In this document: positions 55,198 to 64,000 of the stretch, piece after piece
Layout of the letters: every line of letters starts with the position of its first letter
How positions within the stretch are numbered: position 1 is the first letter of the stretch
DNA from: Hyalangium versicolor
GTDB lineage: Bacteria > Myxococcota > Myxococcia > Myxococcales > Myxococcaceae
Length of the DNA: 64,000 nucleotides
Direction of reading: 5' to 3'
NCBI RefSeq assembly: GCF_020103695.1
Contig: NZ_JAHXBF010000016.1
Span: 1-64,000 of the forward strand
Translations under genes and position numbers: made by a program
The notes under the pieces: model-generated
Databases searched by the model: none
What the model saw: the letters and a program-made list of their open reading frames with translations, nothing else
Told to the model about the DNA's origin: nothing

Positions 55198-57195
55198 TCA
55201 CGGAGCGCGGCTCAGCACCGTGTCCAGCCAGGAAGACAACACGGCGGTCTCCGCGCAGTCTCCCGCGCACGATCGCTGCACCGAGCCGTCCAACCGTGGA
55301 CGATCCACCAGCCACCGCTGCCCATCGAAGGCGCCTCGATCTTTCTCGCGCACCATGGCGTCGTGCGCGGCGCCGTCCACCTCCACCACGCCATCCTGGC
55401 GGATGCGGTAGGTGTCGAAGCTCCGAGGCGCTCCGGGCCAGTGGCCAGGGTCGAACACCTCCGGGCTCACGTGCGTGAAGCCCGTCTCCGCGTAGAGCGG
55501 CGAGGGCTGGAAGGATTCACCGCGCAGCAAGGGCACCAGCGACACACCATCCGCACCGGCTGGCAGGGCGGGCAGCCGGGACAGCTCCAGCAACGTAGGC
55601 CCCACATCCACGAGCCTCACCAGCGTGTCCACCCGAGCCGGTGCGCTCTGCCCTCGAGGGAGCTTCAGCGCCAGCAGCACGTGGTTCTCCTCCTCCGAGA
55701 GCCGCGCGCCGTGCACCGAGGTCGCTCCGGCGAGATCCGGACGATCCGCGTAGAAGCTCTCGCCGTGGTCCGAGAGCACGAGGATGAGCGCATCGTCGTA
55801 GCGCCCGGCCCGCTTCAGCGCGTCGAAGAGCTGGCCCACCTGCGAGTCCGCCTGAGCGAGCAGCTCGTCATAGAGCCCCTCCGCGCCCGCGCGATTCCAA
55901 CTGCCCGCGTCTCCGGCGGCGCCGGGCACCACGGGGGAGAAGTGCATGCGCAGCCGACGATCGAGCGGCTCGGTGCTCGCCACGAAGCGCCGATAGAACG
56001 GATACGAGGGATCGCCCGGGAAGTGTGCCGCCGTGGCGTGGAAGGCAAACAGCGTGGGCCCCTGGTTCGCCTCGGAGACGAGCCGCGCCGCGAGCCGGTC
56101 CGCATAGCCCACCGGATCATAGATGCCGGCCAGGGCGCGATTGTCGACGAACTCGGGCAGCCACGCGGCGCCAAGCCGGTGGTCCGCGAAGAGCCCCACG
56201 GCCCGATAGCGCAGCTTCTCGAGCAGGAAGTTCACCGCGCCGCGCGGCGGCTGCAGGCGCGTGGTGAAACCCGAGTCCGGCCCCTCGGAGTGGAAGCGCG
56301 AGCAGTCCGTGGCGAACACGGTGCTCCAGCCGGCGTCCGCGAAGCGCTGGGCAAACGTGGGAACCTCGACCCAGCGGGACTCGGCGGTGAGCGAATAACG
56401 CACGCCCGTGCGGTGCGGCCAGCGCGCGGTGAGCAGGGAGCGCCAGGCCGGCTCCGTCTGGGCAATGGGCGTATAGGCACGGGTGAAGAGCGTGGCGCCT
56501 TCGTCCAGAAAGCGATCGAGATTTGGTGCCACCTCGCCCTTCCCACCCAGCGCTTTGAGCCGATCCGGGCGGAACGCGTCCACGCCGATGACAATGACCA
56601 GAGGGTGCTTCTCCCCTCCCGTCGAAGGCCGAGCCACCCACGCCCCCAGCAGCCCCACCGCCGCCACGGCGCCAGCAACCACCCCCACGGAGCGCCGGTG
56701 CTCGCGAGCGCGCCAGACGACCAGCCCCAGGTAGAGCCCGAACCAGAGCCCTGCCACCACTCGGGGATGCCAGGGCTGCCCATGGTCCACCAGCCAGCCC
56801 AGCACGGGCCGCAGCGCGGGAAGATCATCGAACAGCGCGGGCCGGGCGATGGCGCGATCCCAGGCCAGCAGCGCCAGCAACACAAACCAGTGCGGCACCA
56901 CCCACCGCACCGCCGTCCGTCCCCACGCGCGAGCCAGTCCTCCCGCCACGAGCGCCAGCACGGCGCCCGCCACCGCGTACACCGCCGCGATCCGAAGGAG
57001 CAGCCCCGGCAGCAACGGGCGAATCGCATTCATCAGCGCGGCGTAGGGACCCTCCACATCGATGCCCACGCCCACCACTCCGGTCCTGAGCAGGTGCTCC
57101 GTCTCCCAGGCGAACAGGCCAAGCCCCAGCACGGCACCCAGAAGGGCAACGAGGAGCAACCAGCGCGGCAATCGAGGAGCGGCTTGGACGGACAT
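55198..57195 (-). CDS. membrane-anchored sulfatase-fold enzyme with Thr in place of the formylglycine Cys
   Basis: 665 residues. N-terminal membrane region of about five helices (RWLLLVALLGAVLGLGLFAW and others to residue 190), then an alkaline-phosphatase-superfamily domain from about 198: VIVIGVDAFRPDRL with the metal Asp, YTPIAQTEPAWRSLLTARWPHRTGV, LVLSDHGESF with metal Asp/His. Type I sulfatases have CxPxR where this protein has Q-T-E-P-A-W; a Thr nucleophile is characteristic of LtaS and phosphoethanolamine transferases. It may transfer a phospho-group to an envelope glycan or lipid rather than remove sulfate. Two cysteines near the end (SCAGDC) could form a disulfide. Confidence 0.82.
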   Translation of the reverse strand: MSVQAAPRLPRWLLLVALLGAVLGLGLFAWETEHLLRTGVVGVGIDVEGPYAALMNAIRPLLPGLLLRIAAVYAVAGAVLALVAGGLARAWGRTAVRWVVPHWFVLLALLAWDRAIARPALFDDLPALRPVLGWLVDHGQPWHPRVVAGLWFGLYLGLVVWRAREHRRSVGVVAGAVAAVGLLGAWVARPSTGGEKHPLVIVIGVDAFRPDRLKALGGKGEVAPNLDRFLDEGATLFTRAYTPIAQTEPAWRSLLTARWPHRTGVRYSLTAESRWVEVPTFAQRFADAGWSTVFATDCSRFHSEGPDSGFTTRLQPPRGAVNFLLEKLRYRAVGLFADHRLGAAWLPEFVDNRALAGIYDPVGYADRLAARLVSEANQGPTLFAFHATAAHFPGDPSYPFYRRFVASTEPLDRRLRMHFSPVVPGAAGDAGSWNRAGAEGLYDELLAQADSQVGQLFDALKRAGRYDDALILVLSDHGESFYADRPDLAGATSVHGARLSEEENHVLLALKLPRGQSAPARVDTLVRLVDVGPTLLELSRLPALPAGADGVSLVPLLRGESFQPSPLYAETGFTHVSPEVFDPGHWPGAPRSFDTYRIRQDGVVEVDGAAHDAMVREKDRGAFDGQRWLVDRPRLDGSVQRSCAGDCAETAVLSSWLDTVLSRAP

Positions 57196-57397
57196 GGCCT
57201 CGCGCGGGCCTCTACCTGAAAAACCTCGGCCCTGCCATGCCTCGGTGCCTACCTCGCCCTACCCAATCGGTAACGTTGCTGTGAACTCCCCGCCTGACCG
57301 AGCAAGCCAGCCCCCGCTGCCGCTCACGTGCACCTGCCCCCAACCCATGCCAGAGTGTGCAACCGGGTTGCACGGTGAGCATGGGGGCGGCCCGCGC

Positions 57398-58675
57398 ATG
57401 AAGGAACTCGCGAAACAGAACACGGAGGAGAGCCTCACGCGGGCGCTCGATGCCGAGCGCGTGCGCAACGCCGTGCGTCTGTCCTGGGTTCGGTTCCTGG
57501 CCGTCTCCGCCATCTTCGGCGTCACGCTCTACCTGGGCTTCCTGGAAGGGCTGGCGGACTGGGCCGTCTATGCCACCCCCTTCGCCGCCTACTGGGCCCT
57601 CACCGCCCTGACGCTGGGAGGCGTCTATCGCTCCCCGTGGCTCACGCAGTGGGCGGGCATGACGCTGGCCCTGGTGGACGTGCCCGCCATCTTCTGGCTC
57701 CAGACGCTGTCCCTGCCCCTGTCTCCCTCTCCAGGCGGCGTGGCGGGCTTCACGCTGGGCATCCTCGTGACGCTCGTGCTGCTATCGGCCCTATCGCTGC
57801 GCCGCATGGTGACGCTGGTCGTCACCGCGACGGCGGCCATCGCGGAGGTCCGGCTCCAACAACAGGCGGGCATCTCCATCGGGGCGCAGATCACCGCCGT
57901 GGTGGTGCTGGCGGCGAGCGCGGCGGGAGCCTCGCACCTGCTGCTGCGCATCCGCGCCCTGCTGACGGCGGTGACTCGCGAGGAGCTCAAGCGAGCCCGG
58001 CTCGGCCGCTACTTCTCCCCCGCCGTGGCCGAGCGCCTGCAGGATCTCACCACCTCCAAGACGGTGGGAGAGCTGCGCGAGGTGACGGTGCTCTTCGCGG
58101 ACATCCGCGACTTCACCTCGCTCAGCGAGCGCCTGCCTCCACAGCAGGTGGTCGCCATCCTCAACGAGTACTACGGCCGCATGGTGGAGGTGGTGTTCCG
58201 CCACGGCGGCACGCTGGACAAGTTCATCGGCGACGCGCTGATGGTCTACTTCGGTGCCCCCATCCCGGACGAGGCCCATGCCAGCCACGCCGTGCAGTGC
58301 GCGCTGGACATGGTGCGTGAGTTAGAGGCCGTCAACGCCGAGCGCGAGGCCCGCGGCGAGCCCGGCCTGCGCATGGGCGTCGGGGTGCACACCGGCCCGG
58401 TGGTGCTGGGCAACATCGGCTCCGCCTCCAGGCGCCTGGAGTACACGGCCATCGGCGACACGGTGAACCTGGCCAGCCGCATCGAGCGCGTCACCAAGAC
58501 GGCCGGCACCCCCGTCCTCGTGTCCCGCGTCACGCGCGAGGAAGCGGGCGACAGCTTCCACTGGCGCGAGGCCCCCGCGGCCACCGTCCCCGGCAAGAGC
58601 CAGCCCATCGCGCTCTTCATCCCCGAACCTCACGGCGGCGCCGTCCTGCCCGGCGACACCTCCGCTGCCGCCTGA
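57398..58675 (+). CDS. membrane-bound class III adenylate/guanylate cyclase
   Basis: 425 residues from ATG 57398; earlier ATGs at 57347 and 57062 overlap the divergent gene. About six membrane helices (residues 30-185), then the cyclase domain (about 225-405) with VTVLFADIRDFTSLSE (metal Asp), LDKFIGDALMVYFGAP (second Asp), GVGVHTGPVVLGNIGS and TAIGDTVNLASRIE. The residue pattern suits cAMP production. No HAMP domain is seen between the membrane part and the catalytic part. Divergent from the sulfatase-fold gene. Confidence 0.9.
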   Translation: MKELAKQNTEESLTRALDAERVRNAVRLSWVRFLAVSAIFGVTLYLGFLEGLADWAVYATPFAAYWALTALTLGGVYRSPWLTQWAGMTLALVDVPAIFWLQTLSLPLSPSPGGVAGFTLGILVTLVLLSALSLRRMVTLVVTATAAIAEVRLQQQAGISIGAQITAVVVLAASAAGASHLLLRIRALLTAVTREELKRARLGRYFSPAVAERLQDLTTSKTVGELREVTVLFADIRDFTSLSERLPPQQVVAILNEYYGRMVEVVFRHGGTLDKFIGDALMVYFGAPIPDEAHASHAVQCALDMVRELEAVNAEREARGEPGLRMGVGVHTGPVVLGNIGSASRRLEYTAIGDTVNLASRIERVTKTAGTPVLVSRVTREEAGDSFHWREAPAATVPGKSQPIALFIPEPHGGAVLPGDTSAAA

Positions 58676-58763
58676 GAAGACCGACCGTTCGGACGAGCCC
58701 CCATTGCTCGCGCGCACACCTGCGTCCACCTTGGGGGGAGATCCCCCACCCGGGGAGGTGATC

Positions 58764-59186
58764 ATGGAGACGAGCACCCAGGCGGTCGGCCCTCACCCCA
58801 CCCCGGAGGTCCAACTCCCCATCGAAGGCGCGGATCTGCCCGAACTCTTCGAGGAGGCAGGGTACGCCCTGGCGGAAGTCCTGCTCGGCCAGGCGCCGTG
58901 GGATGTGCCGCTCGACGGCGAGGAGGAGCACCTCACCCTGGAAGCCGCGGACACCAAGACGCTGCTGGTGGACTGGCTCAACGCGCTGCTCGCACGCTGG
59001 GAGCAGGGCGGCAAGGTCTACGCGTACTTCCTCGTGGACGAGCTCACCGAGAGCAGGCTCCACGCCCGCATCCGCGGCTTCCGGCCCCCCTCGCTCGAAT
59101 GGCCGGTGAAGTCCGCCACCTGCCACGGGCTGGAGATCCACGAGCACGAGGACGGCTTCACCGCCACCCTGGCGCTCACCCTCTAG
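58764..59186 (+). CDS. archease-like protein
   Basis: 140 residues from ATG 58764 with GGGGAGGTG upstream. Family features: EGADLPELFEEAGYALAEVL near the start, TLEAADTKTLLVDWLNALLARW in the middle and the C-terminal IHEHEDGFTATLALTL. Archease activates the RNA ligase RtcB. No rtcB is in the window, so if it works as such the partner is elsewhere. It sits directly before the second nuo block but has no known link to complex I. Confidence 0.75.
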   Translation: METSTQAVGPHPTPEVQLPIEGADLPELFEEAGYALAEVLLGQAPWDVPLDGEEEHLTLEAADTKTLLVDWLNALLARWEQGGKVYAYFLVDELTESRLHARIRGFRPPSLEWPVKSATCHGLEIHEHEDGFTATLALTL

Positions 59187-59248
59187 GCGGGCTCGGGGGG
59201 TTGCGCTTCTAGAGCACGTAAGTGCCCTACATGGTTGGGGGTTTTACG

Positions 59249-59277
59249 TTGACGCCCCGGGCCCTCCTCCCTATAAC
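59249..59277 (+). promoter_or_regulatory. promoter of nuoCDGH
   Basis: TTGACG (59249-59254), 17-bp spacer, TATAAC (59272-59277), 31 bp before the TTG start of nuoC. The best promoter match in the window. Confidence 0.7.
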
Positions 59278-59307
59278 GCCGCGGATTCCCCTGCCATTGA
59301 GGCATCC

Positions 59308-59841
59308 TTGAGCACATTCGCGTTGGACAGGGTCTCCGCCCACCTCCCGGAGGCGGTCGCGGAGCGCTATGTCGACCGGGCTGGCGGCGCCTGGTCCGTG
59401 ATTCATGCCCAGCACCTGCCGAAGGTGGTGGCGTACCTGAAGAACGATCCCGAGCTGAACTTCAAGCTCTTCGTCTCCATCGATGCGGTGGACCGGCTGC
59501 ACCTGGCCGAGAACGATCCCCGCTTCGAGATCGTCTACTTCCTCTACTCGCTCACCCGGAAGGAGCACGTGCGCCTCAAGGTGCGCGTCACCGAGACGAC
59601 TCCCGAGGTGCCCACGCTGGTGCCTCTCTTCAAGGGCGCCAACTGGTGGGAGCGCCTCACCTACGACTTCTACGGCATCAAGTTCGTAGGCCATCCGGAT
59701 CTGCGCCGCATCCTCATGTACGAGGAGTTCCAGGGCTATCCGCTGCGCAAGGACTACGCCATGAGGGACCGGCAGCCGCTGATCCCCGAGCGCCCCATCA
59801 AGGACATCTTCCGCGGCCCTGGCACCAGCGGTCTCTCCTGA
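59308..59841 (+). CDS. nuoC: NADH-quinone oxidoreductase subunit C
   Basis: 177 residues. The start is TTG 59308, with GAGG 6 bases upstream; no better ATG/GTG lies before FALDRVSAHLP. The family blocks are present: NFKLFVSIDAVD, YSLTRKEHVRLKVRV, GANWWERLTYDFYGIKFVGHPDLRRILMYEEFQGYPLRKDY. NuoC packs with NuoD in the quinone module. nuoD follows after 10 bases. Confidence 0.94.
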   Translation: MSTFALDRVSAHLPEAVAERYVDRAGGAWSVIHAQHLPKVVAYLKNDPELNFKLFVSIDAVDRLHLAENDPRFEIVYFLYSLTRKEHVRLKVRVTETTPEVPTLVPLFKGANWWERLTYDFYGIKFVGHPDLRRILMYEEFQGYPLRKDYAMRDRQPLIPERPIKDIFRGPGTSGLS

Positions 59842-59851
59842 AGAGGACTTC

Positions 59852-61108
59852 ATGTCGGACCCCTCCAAGTATCCCCAGCCCGCAGCGCCCAACCCGGACA
59901 CCGACGCGTACGCCCATGAGTCGGAGCTGGAGGCGCACCTCCAGACCAAGCGGATGTACATCAACATGGGCCCCTCCCACCCCGCCATGCACGGCACCGT
60001 GCGCATGAAGGTGGAGCTGGAGGGCGAGACGATCGTCAAGGCGGATCCCGAGATCGGCTTCCTCCACCGAGGCTTCCAGAAGAGCTGCGAGAACGTCACG
60101 TGGACGCAGTGTCTGCCGTACACGGACCGGCTCAACTACAACTCGGCGATGATGAACAACTTCGGGTTCCTCAACGCCGTGGAGAAGCTCATCGGCCTGG
60201 AGATCCCCGAGCGCGCCAAGTTCATCCGCGTCATCGGCTCCGAGCTGCACCGCATGCACGATCACCTCACGTGCGTGGGCGCCACCGCGCTGGAACTGGG
60301 CGGCTTCGCCCCGTTCCTCTACTCCATCGAGGGCCGTGAGCTCATCATGGACCGGGTGACGGAGCTGACGGGCGCGCGCCTCACCACCAGCTACGGCCGC
60401 GTGGGCGGGCTCAACCGCGACCTGCCCGAGGGCTGGATCGCCAAGACGATCAAGTCGCTGGACAAGATCAAGGAGCTCCTCGTGGAGGTCGAGGGGCTGC
60501 TGATGAAGAACCGCATCTTCGTGGACCGCATGAAGGGCACCGGCGTCCTCTCCGCCGAGGACGCGCTGGACTTCGGCTTCACCGGCCCGTGCCTGCGCGC
60601 CGCCGGCATCGACTACGATCTCCGCAAGGCCAAGCCCTACTGGGTCTACAATCAGCTGGACTTCGACGTGCCGGTGGGCGAGCACGGCGACAACTACGAT
60701 CGCTACATCATGCGGCTCGAGGAGCTGAAGCAGTCCGACCGCATCATCCGCCAGGCGCTCGAGAAGATTCCCACGGGCCCCATCATCGTGGACGACTGGC
60801 GCATCGCCCTGCCGCCCAAGCCCGAGGTGTACGGCACCATCGAAGGTGTCATGTCGCACTTCAAGCTGGTGATGGAGGGCATCCCGGTGCCGCCGGGTGA
60901 AGTCTATGACTGCACCGAGGCCTCCAACGGCGAGCTGGGCTGGTACCTGGTGAGCGATGGGCGCGGCCGGCCGTACAAGTGCCACGTCCGCGCGCCGGGC
61001 TTCCCCATCCTCTCCGCCATCCCCCACATCATCGAGGGGAAGATGCTGGCGGACCTCATTCCCACCTTTGACATGATCAACATGATCGGCGGCGAGGTCG
61101 AGCAGTGA
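59852..61108 (+). CDS. nuoD: NADH-quinone oxidoreductase subunit D
   Basis: 418 residues. NMGPSHPAMHGTVRM with the quinone-site His, DPEIGFLHRGFQKSCEN, TSYGRVGGLNRDLPEGW and the C-terminal PTFDMINMIGGEVEQ are diagnostic. It forms the quinone pocket with NuoB. Its stop overlaps the GTG of nuoG (GTGA). Confidence 0.97.
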   Translation: MSDPSKYPQPAAPNPDTDAYAHESELEAHLQTKRMYINMGPSHPAMHGTVRMKVELEGETIVKADPEIGFLHRGFQKSCENVTWTQCLPYTDRLNYNSAMMNNFGFLNAVEKLIGLEIPERAKFIRVIGSELHRMHDHLTCVGATALELGGFAPFLYSIEGRELIMDRVTELTGARLTTSYGRVGGLNRDLPEGWIAKTIKSLDKIKELLVEVEGLLMKNRIFVDRMKGTGVLSAEDALDFGFTGPCLRAAGIDYDLRKAKPYWVYNQLDFDVPVGEHGDNYDRYIMRLEELKQSDRIIRQALEKIPTGPIIVDDWRIALPPKPEVYGTIEGVMSHFKLVMEGIPVPPGEVYDCTEASNGELGWYLVSDGRGRPYKCHVRAPGFPILSAIPHIIEGKMLADLIPTFDMINMIGGEVEQ

Positions 61109-62985
61109 GCGAGAACGACACCAAGAAGCCTACTGGTGACGCGCAGCCGCCCCCGAAGGGCGCGCCCACCGACACGCCGGCGGCGAAGATCGGTCCGGAG
61201 CCCTCCAACCCGCCCGCGGCGGCCAAGGCGGACAACCCGCCCGCGGCCCACAGCAGCACCACGCCGCCCAAGCCTCCGGCTCCCGCCGGTGGCCCGCCCA
61301 AGCCTCCTCCGCCCAAGAACCCGGGCTTCGTCACCTGCACCATCGACGGCCACGAGGTCGTCGCCAAGCCGGGGACGAACATGATCGAGGCGGCGAAGTC
61401 CGTCGGCGTGGAGATCCCCTTCTACTGCTACCACCCGCGCCTCTCGATCGCGGCCAACTGCCGCATCTGCCTCATCGAGGCCTCCAACGCTCCGAAGCTG
61501 GTGCCGGCGTGCCAGACGCCGCTGGCCGAGGGCCAGGCCGTCAAGACGACCACGCCCAAGGTGAAGGAGCAGCAGCGCGCGGTGATGGAGTTCCTGCTGC
61601 TCAACCACCCGGTGGACTGCTCCATCTGCGACCAGGCCGGTGAGTGCAAGCTGCAGGACTACTACATGAAGTACGACTACCGGCCCTCGCGGCTGGAGGG
61701 CGGCAAGGCGCTGAAGCACAAGCGCAAGGTGCTGGGCCCCAACGTCGTGCTGGATCAGGAGCGCTGCATCATCTGCACCCGCTGCGTGCGCTTCATGAAC
61801 GAGATCCCCAAGGAGCCGCAGCTGGGCGTGTTCGGCCGCGGCAGTCATGAGCGCATCGACGTCTTCCCGGGCAACGAGCTCAACAGCAACTACTCGCTCA
61901 ACACCGTGGACGTCTGCCCGGTGGGCGCGCTGCTCAGCCGGGACTTCCGCTTCCGCGCCCGCGCGTGGTTCCTGTCCGCCACCCCGTCCGTGTGCACCGG
62001 CTGCTCGCGCGGCTGCAACATCTACGCGGACTGGATGTCCCAGGACACCTACCGCTTCCGCCCGCGCGAGAACGAGCAGATCAACAAGAGCTGGATGTGC
62101 GATCAGGGCCGGCTCTCGTACAAGAACCTGAACCTGAACCGCGTGCTGAGCGCCTCGGTGGGCCGCCGCGCCACCCAGGCCGCCAACGCCGCCCGTCCGG
62201 AGATCACCCGCGCCGAGGCCGTCAAGGCCGCGGCCCAGGCGCTCCAGCCGCTGGCGGGCAGCGCGCAGTTGGCGGTGCTGGCCTCTCCGGTGGCCTCGAA
62301 CGAGGACCTGCTGGCGGGCCTGTCGTTCGCCAAGGGCACCCTCGGCATCAAGGAAGTGTACGTGGGCGGCCGGGCTCCGGGCGCCGCGGACCACTTCCTG
62401 ATGACGGCCGACAAGAACCCCAACCGCAAGGGCCTGGAGTTCATCGCCAAGGGGCTGGGGCTCACGCTCAAGTCCTTCGAGGAGCTGGCTCCGGCGCTGC
62501 ACTCGGGCAAGGTGAAGGCGCTGTACGCCATCGGCACCGAGGTGCCGGGTGACGCGGAGGCCTTCGCCCAGGCGGTGGCCAAGGCCGAGGTGTTCGTGGC
62601 GCAGGCGGCCAACGAGTCGCCCGTCACCGCGCAGGCCACGGTGCTGCTGCCGGCCGCGGCCCACATCGAGGACGAAGGCTCCTTCGTGCAGTTCGAGGGC
62701 GTCATCCAGCGCTTCCGCAAGGCGTACCCCGCCAAGGGAGACGCGGTGCCGCACTGGCGCTGGGTGTCCGAGATCAGCAAGGCGCTGGGCGGCGCGGCGT
62801 GGAACTCCGCGCGCGAGGTGTTCCGGGAGCTGGCCTCGCAGGTGGTCGAGCTCTCCACGTTCAACTGGGAGCAGTCTTCCCCGCCGGACCGCGAGAAGCC
62901 GGGCATCAACCCGCTGCCTACTGGCGCTGACGGCCGTCCCCCGGGCTACCGCGAGTTCGGTACTCCCCGCGTGCGAGGAATCTAA
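61105..62985 (+). CDS. nuoG: NADH-quinone oxidoreductase subunit G
   Basis: 626 residues from GTG 61105. The first ~70 residues are a Pro/Ala/Lys-rich extension not found in typical NuoG. Then: [2Fe-2S] ligands (PFYCYHPRLSIAANCRICLIE, PACQTPL), His/Cys cluster N5 (HPVDCSICDQAGECKLQDYY), N6a/b cysteines (RCIICTRCVRF, DVCPVGAL) and CTGCSRGCNIY of the molybdopterin-like part. The remainder of the pterin-binding fold is shortened compared with the ~900-residue E. coli protein. Electron transfer from NuoF to the N2 side. Confidence 0.93.
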   Translation: MSENDTKKPTGDAQPPPKGAPTDTPAAKIGPEPSNPPAAAKADNPPAAHSSTTPPKPPAPAGGPPKPPPPKNPGFVTCTIDGHEVVAKPGTNMIEAAKSVGVEIPFYCYHPRLSIAANCRICLIEASNAPKLVPACQTPLAEGQAVKTTTPKVKEQQRAVMEFLLLNHPVDCSICDQAGECKLQDYYMKYDYRPSRLEGGKALKHKRKVLGPNVVLDQERCIICTRCVRFMNEIPKEPQLGVFGRGSHERIDVFPGNELNSNYSLNTVDVCPVGALLSRDFRFRARAWFLSATPSVCTGCSRGCNIYADWMSQDTYRFRPRENEQINKSWMCDQGRLSYKNLNLNRVLSASVGRRATQAANAARPEITRAEAVKAAAQALQPLAGSAQLAVLASPVASNEDLLAGLSFAKGTLGIKEVYVGGRAPGAADHFLMTADKNPNRKGLEFIAKGLGLTLKSFEELAPALHSGKVKALYAIGTEVPGDAEAFAQAVAKAEVFVAQAANESPVTAQATVLLPAAAHIEDEGSFVQFEGVIQRFRKAYPAKGDAVPHWRWVSEISKALGGAAWNSAREVFRELASQVVELSTFNWEQSSPPDREKPGINPLPTGADGRPPGYREFGTPRVRGI

Positions 62986-64000
62986 ATGAAGCGCGTTCTG
63001 ACAGTCCTCTTCGCCACCGGCTTCATCATCGGCCTGATCGCCGCCGTGGTCGCCGCGTCCTACGCCCTGGGCGCGCTGGTGGAGAAGCACGGGTTCGCCG
63101 GTGCCAGCCGGCTGACGAACATCCTCTTCCTGATGCTCGTCTTCGTGATGATCATCGCCACGCTGCTCACGCTGGCCGAGCGCAAGTGGAGCGCGCTGAT
63201 GCAGGATCGCATCGGCCCGAATCGCGCGCGCTTCGGCCTGCCGGGCTTGAAGGATCGGCCGCTGGCGGGCCTGCCCTTCGTGATCGCGGACTCGGTGAAG
63301 ATGCTGACCAAGGAGGCGTTCCACCCGGAGAACGCCAACCGGTTCCTCTTCAACCTGGGCCCCATGCTGGCCTTCGCGCCGGTGTTCGCGCTGTTCGCCA
63401 TCGTCCCTGCGGGCCCGAGCGTCCGCCTCTGGGACGCCGAGGTGGACATGGTGGTGGGCACGCCGGACTTCGGCCTGCTCTTCCTGTTCGGCATCGCCTC
63501 GCTGGCGGTGTACGGCACGGCGCTGGCGGGCTGGGCCTCCAACAACAAGTTCGCCCTGCTGGGCGGCGTACGTGCCTCCTCGCAGATGATCTCGTACGAG
63601 GTGGCGCTGGGCCTGTCGCTGGTGGGCATCATGCTGGCGTTCTCCTCGGTGCAGCTGCCGGCCATCGTCGGCCAGCTCGCGGCGGAGACGGGCGGCGAGG
63701 CGTCCGGCCAGGCGCGCTACCTGTGGCAGCTCACGGGCGGCGCCGCGGGCCAGGGCTTCGACTTCGGCCTGCCCGCCTGGGGCATCATCCTGCAGCCAGT
63801 GGGCTTCATCGGCTTCTTCGCCGCGGCCTTCGCGGAGACCAAGCGCGCCCCGTTCGACGTGCCCGAAGGTGAGTCCGAGATCATCGGCTACTTCGTGGAG
63901 TACTCGGGCATGCAGTTCGGCCTGTTCATGATCTCCGAGTTCGTGGAGGTGGTGGTGCTCTCCGGCGTCACCGCGGCCCTGTTCTTCGGCGGCTACCACC
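62986..64000 (+). CDS. nuoH: NADH-quinone oxidoreductase subunit H (cut by window end)
   Basis: 338 codons seen, no stop before the edge. Starts at ATG 62986 directly after the nuoG stop. Several membrane helices; LAERKWSALMQDRIGPNRARFG and FAAAFAETKRAPFDVPEGESEIIGYFVEYSGM are the conserved loops of NuoH that face the quinone. Expected full length is about 400-430 residues in this group. More nuo genes probably follow beyond the edge. Confidence 0.96.
   Translation, partial: MKRVLTVLFATGFIIGLIAAVVAASYALGALVEKHGFAGASRLTNILFLMLVFVMIIATLLTLAERKWSALMQDRIGPNRARFGLPGLKDRPLAGLPFVIADSVKMLTKEAFHPENANRFLFNLGPMLAFAPVFALFAIVPAGPSVRLWDAEVDMVVGTPDFGLLFLFGIASLAVYGTALAGWASNNKFALLGGVRASSQMISYEVALGLSLVGIMLAFSSVQLPAIVGQLAAETGGEASGQARYLWQLTGGAAGQGFDFGLPAWGIILQPVGFIGFFAAAFAETKRAPFDVPEGESEIIGYFVEYSGMQFGLFMISEFVEVVVLSGVTAALFFGGYH

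Noticed and set aside
60904..63999. Over 1000-codon minus-strand frame opposite nuoD-nuoH
   Set aside because: Antisense shadow; the plus strand holds unmistakable complex I genes.

Overview
The window is GC-rich, gene-dense bacterial DNA and almost certainly comes from a myxobacterium of the Cystobacterineae (Archangium, Cystobacter, Stigmatella or Hyalangium type). The reasons are a MYXO-CTERM-like tail on a secreted esterase, a CPBP protease that looks like the myxosortase MrtX beside a trypsin-like gene, an Imm52-type immunity gene, a large Ser/Thr kinase with TPRs, a KaiC-like protein between two-component genes, and many GTG/TTG starts. I saw no tRNA, rRNA or CRISPR array.

Left part, 1-10.4 kb, is accessory and scarred. 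It opens with two transposase remnants and a small Cys-rich lipoprotein. Next come a three-FnIII esterase, an orphan Imm52 immunity gene flanked by a 168-bp repeat whose second copy lies 2.6 kb away, and a P-loop/TPR (STAND-like) gene. That last gene is broken by an amber codon, a frameshift in a T6 run and an insertion sequence with CTAG target duplications. An ECF-type sigma factor gene lies just upstream of the broken gene.

At 10.5-12.5 kb sits an unrecognised protein, a haem-oxygenase-like (HDO-type) iron enzyme and a possible 45-residue peptide; this could be a small peptide-modifying locus. At 12.6-15.6 kb are MoaB with a long His/Pro-rich extension, a Rieske protein and PolX.

At 15.7-23 kb is the most interesting system: a RiPP cluster. 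It has a B12-binding radical SAM maturase with a C-terminal companion domain and a 53-residue precursor with a double-Gly leader. The core of that precursor is two copies of VEVSVGVG with valine at every second position. After it come an own promoter and terminator, an HlyD-type adaptor, a C39-peptidase ABC exporter and, on the other strand, a second adaptor. The alternating pattern suggests a C-methylated, beta-strand or beta-helix forming peptide cut at GG and exported.

At 23-33.6 kb are a trypsin-like pseudoprotease with the myxosortase candidate, a TonB-dependent receptor with a lipoprotein, an RsbQ-like hydrolase with a PAS hybrid kinase, an SDR and a GATase-like protein lacking the N-terminal Cys. 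At 33.8-48.7 kb are an Hsp70/J-protein/CvpA operon, a kinase-TPR protein, a ClpX-like ATPase without zinc domain, arginine decarboxylase, a secreted protein, OsmC, a deoxyhypusine-synthase-like enzyme and a PHP phosphatase. At 48.8-53.4 kb are a histidine kinase/KaiC-like/response regulator operon and a chemoreceptor.

From 53.6 kb to the end is respiratory complex I in two blocks, nuoAB and nuoCDGH, each with its own good promoter. Between them are a thioesterase, a membrane sulfatase-fold protein, an adenylate cyclase and an archease. nuoE and nuoF are not between nuoD and nuoG, and nuoH runs off the window.
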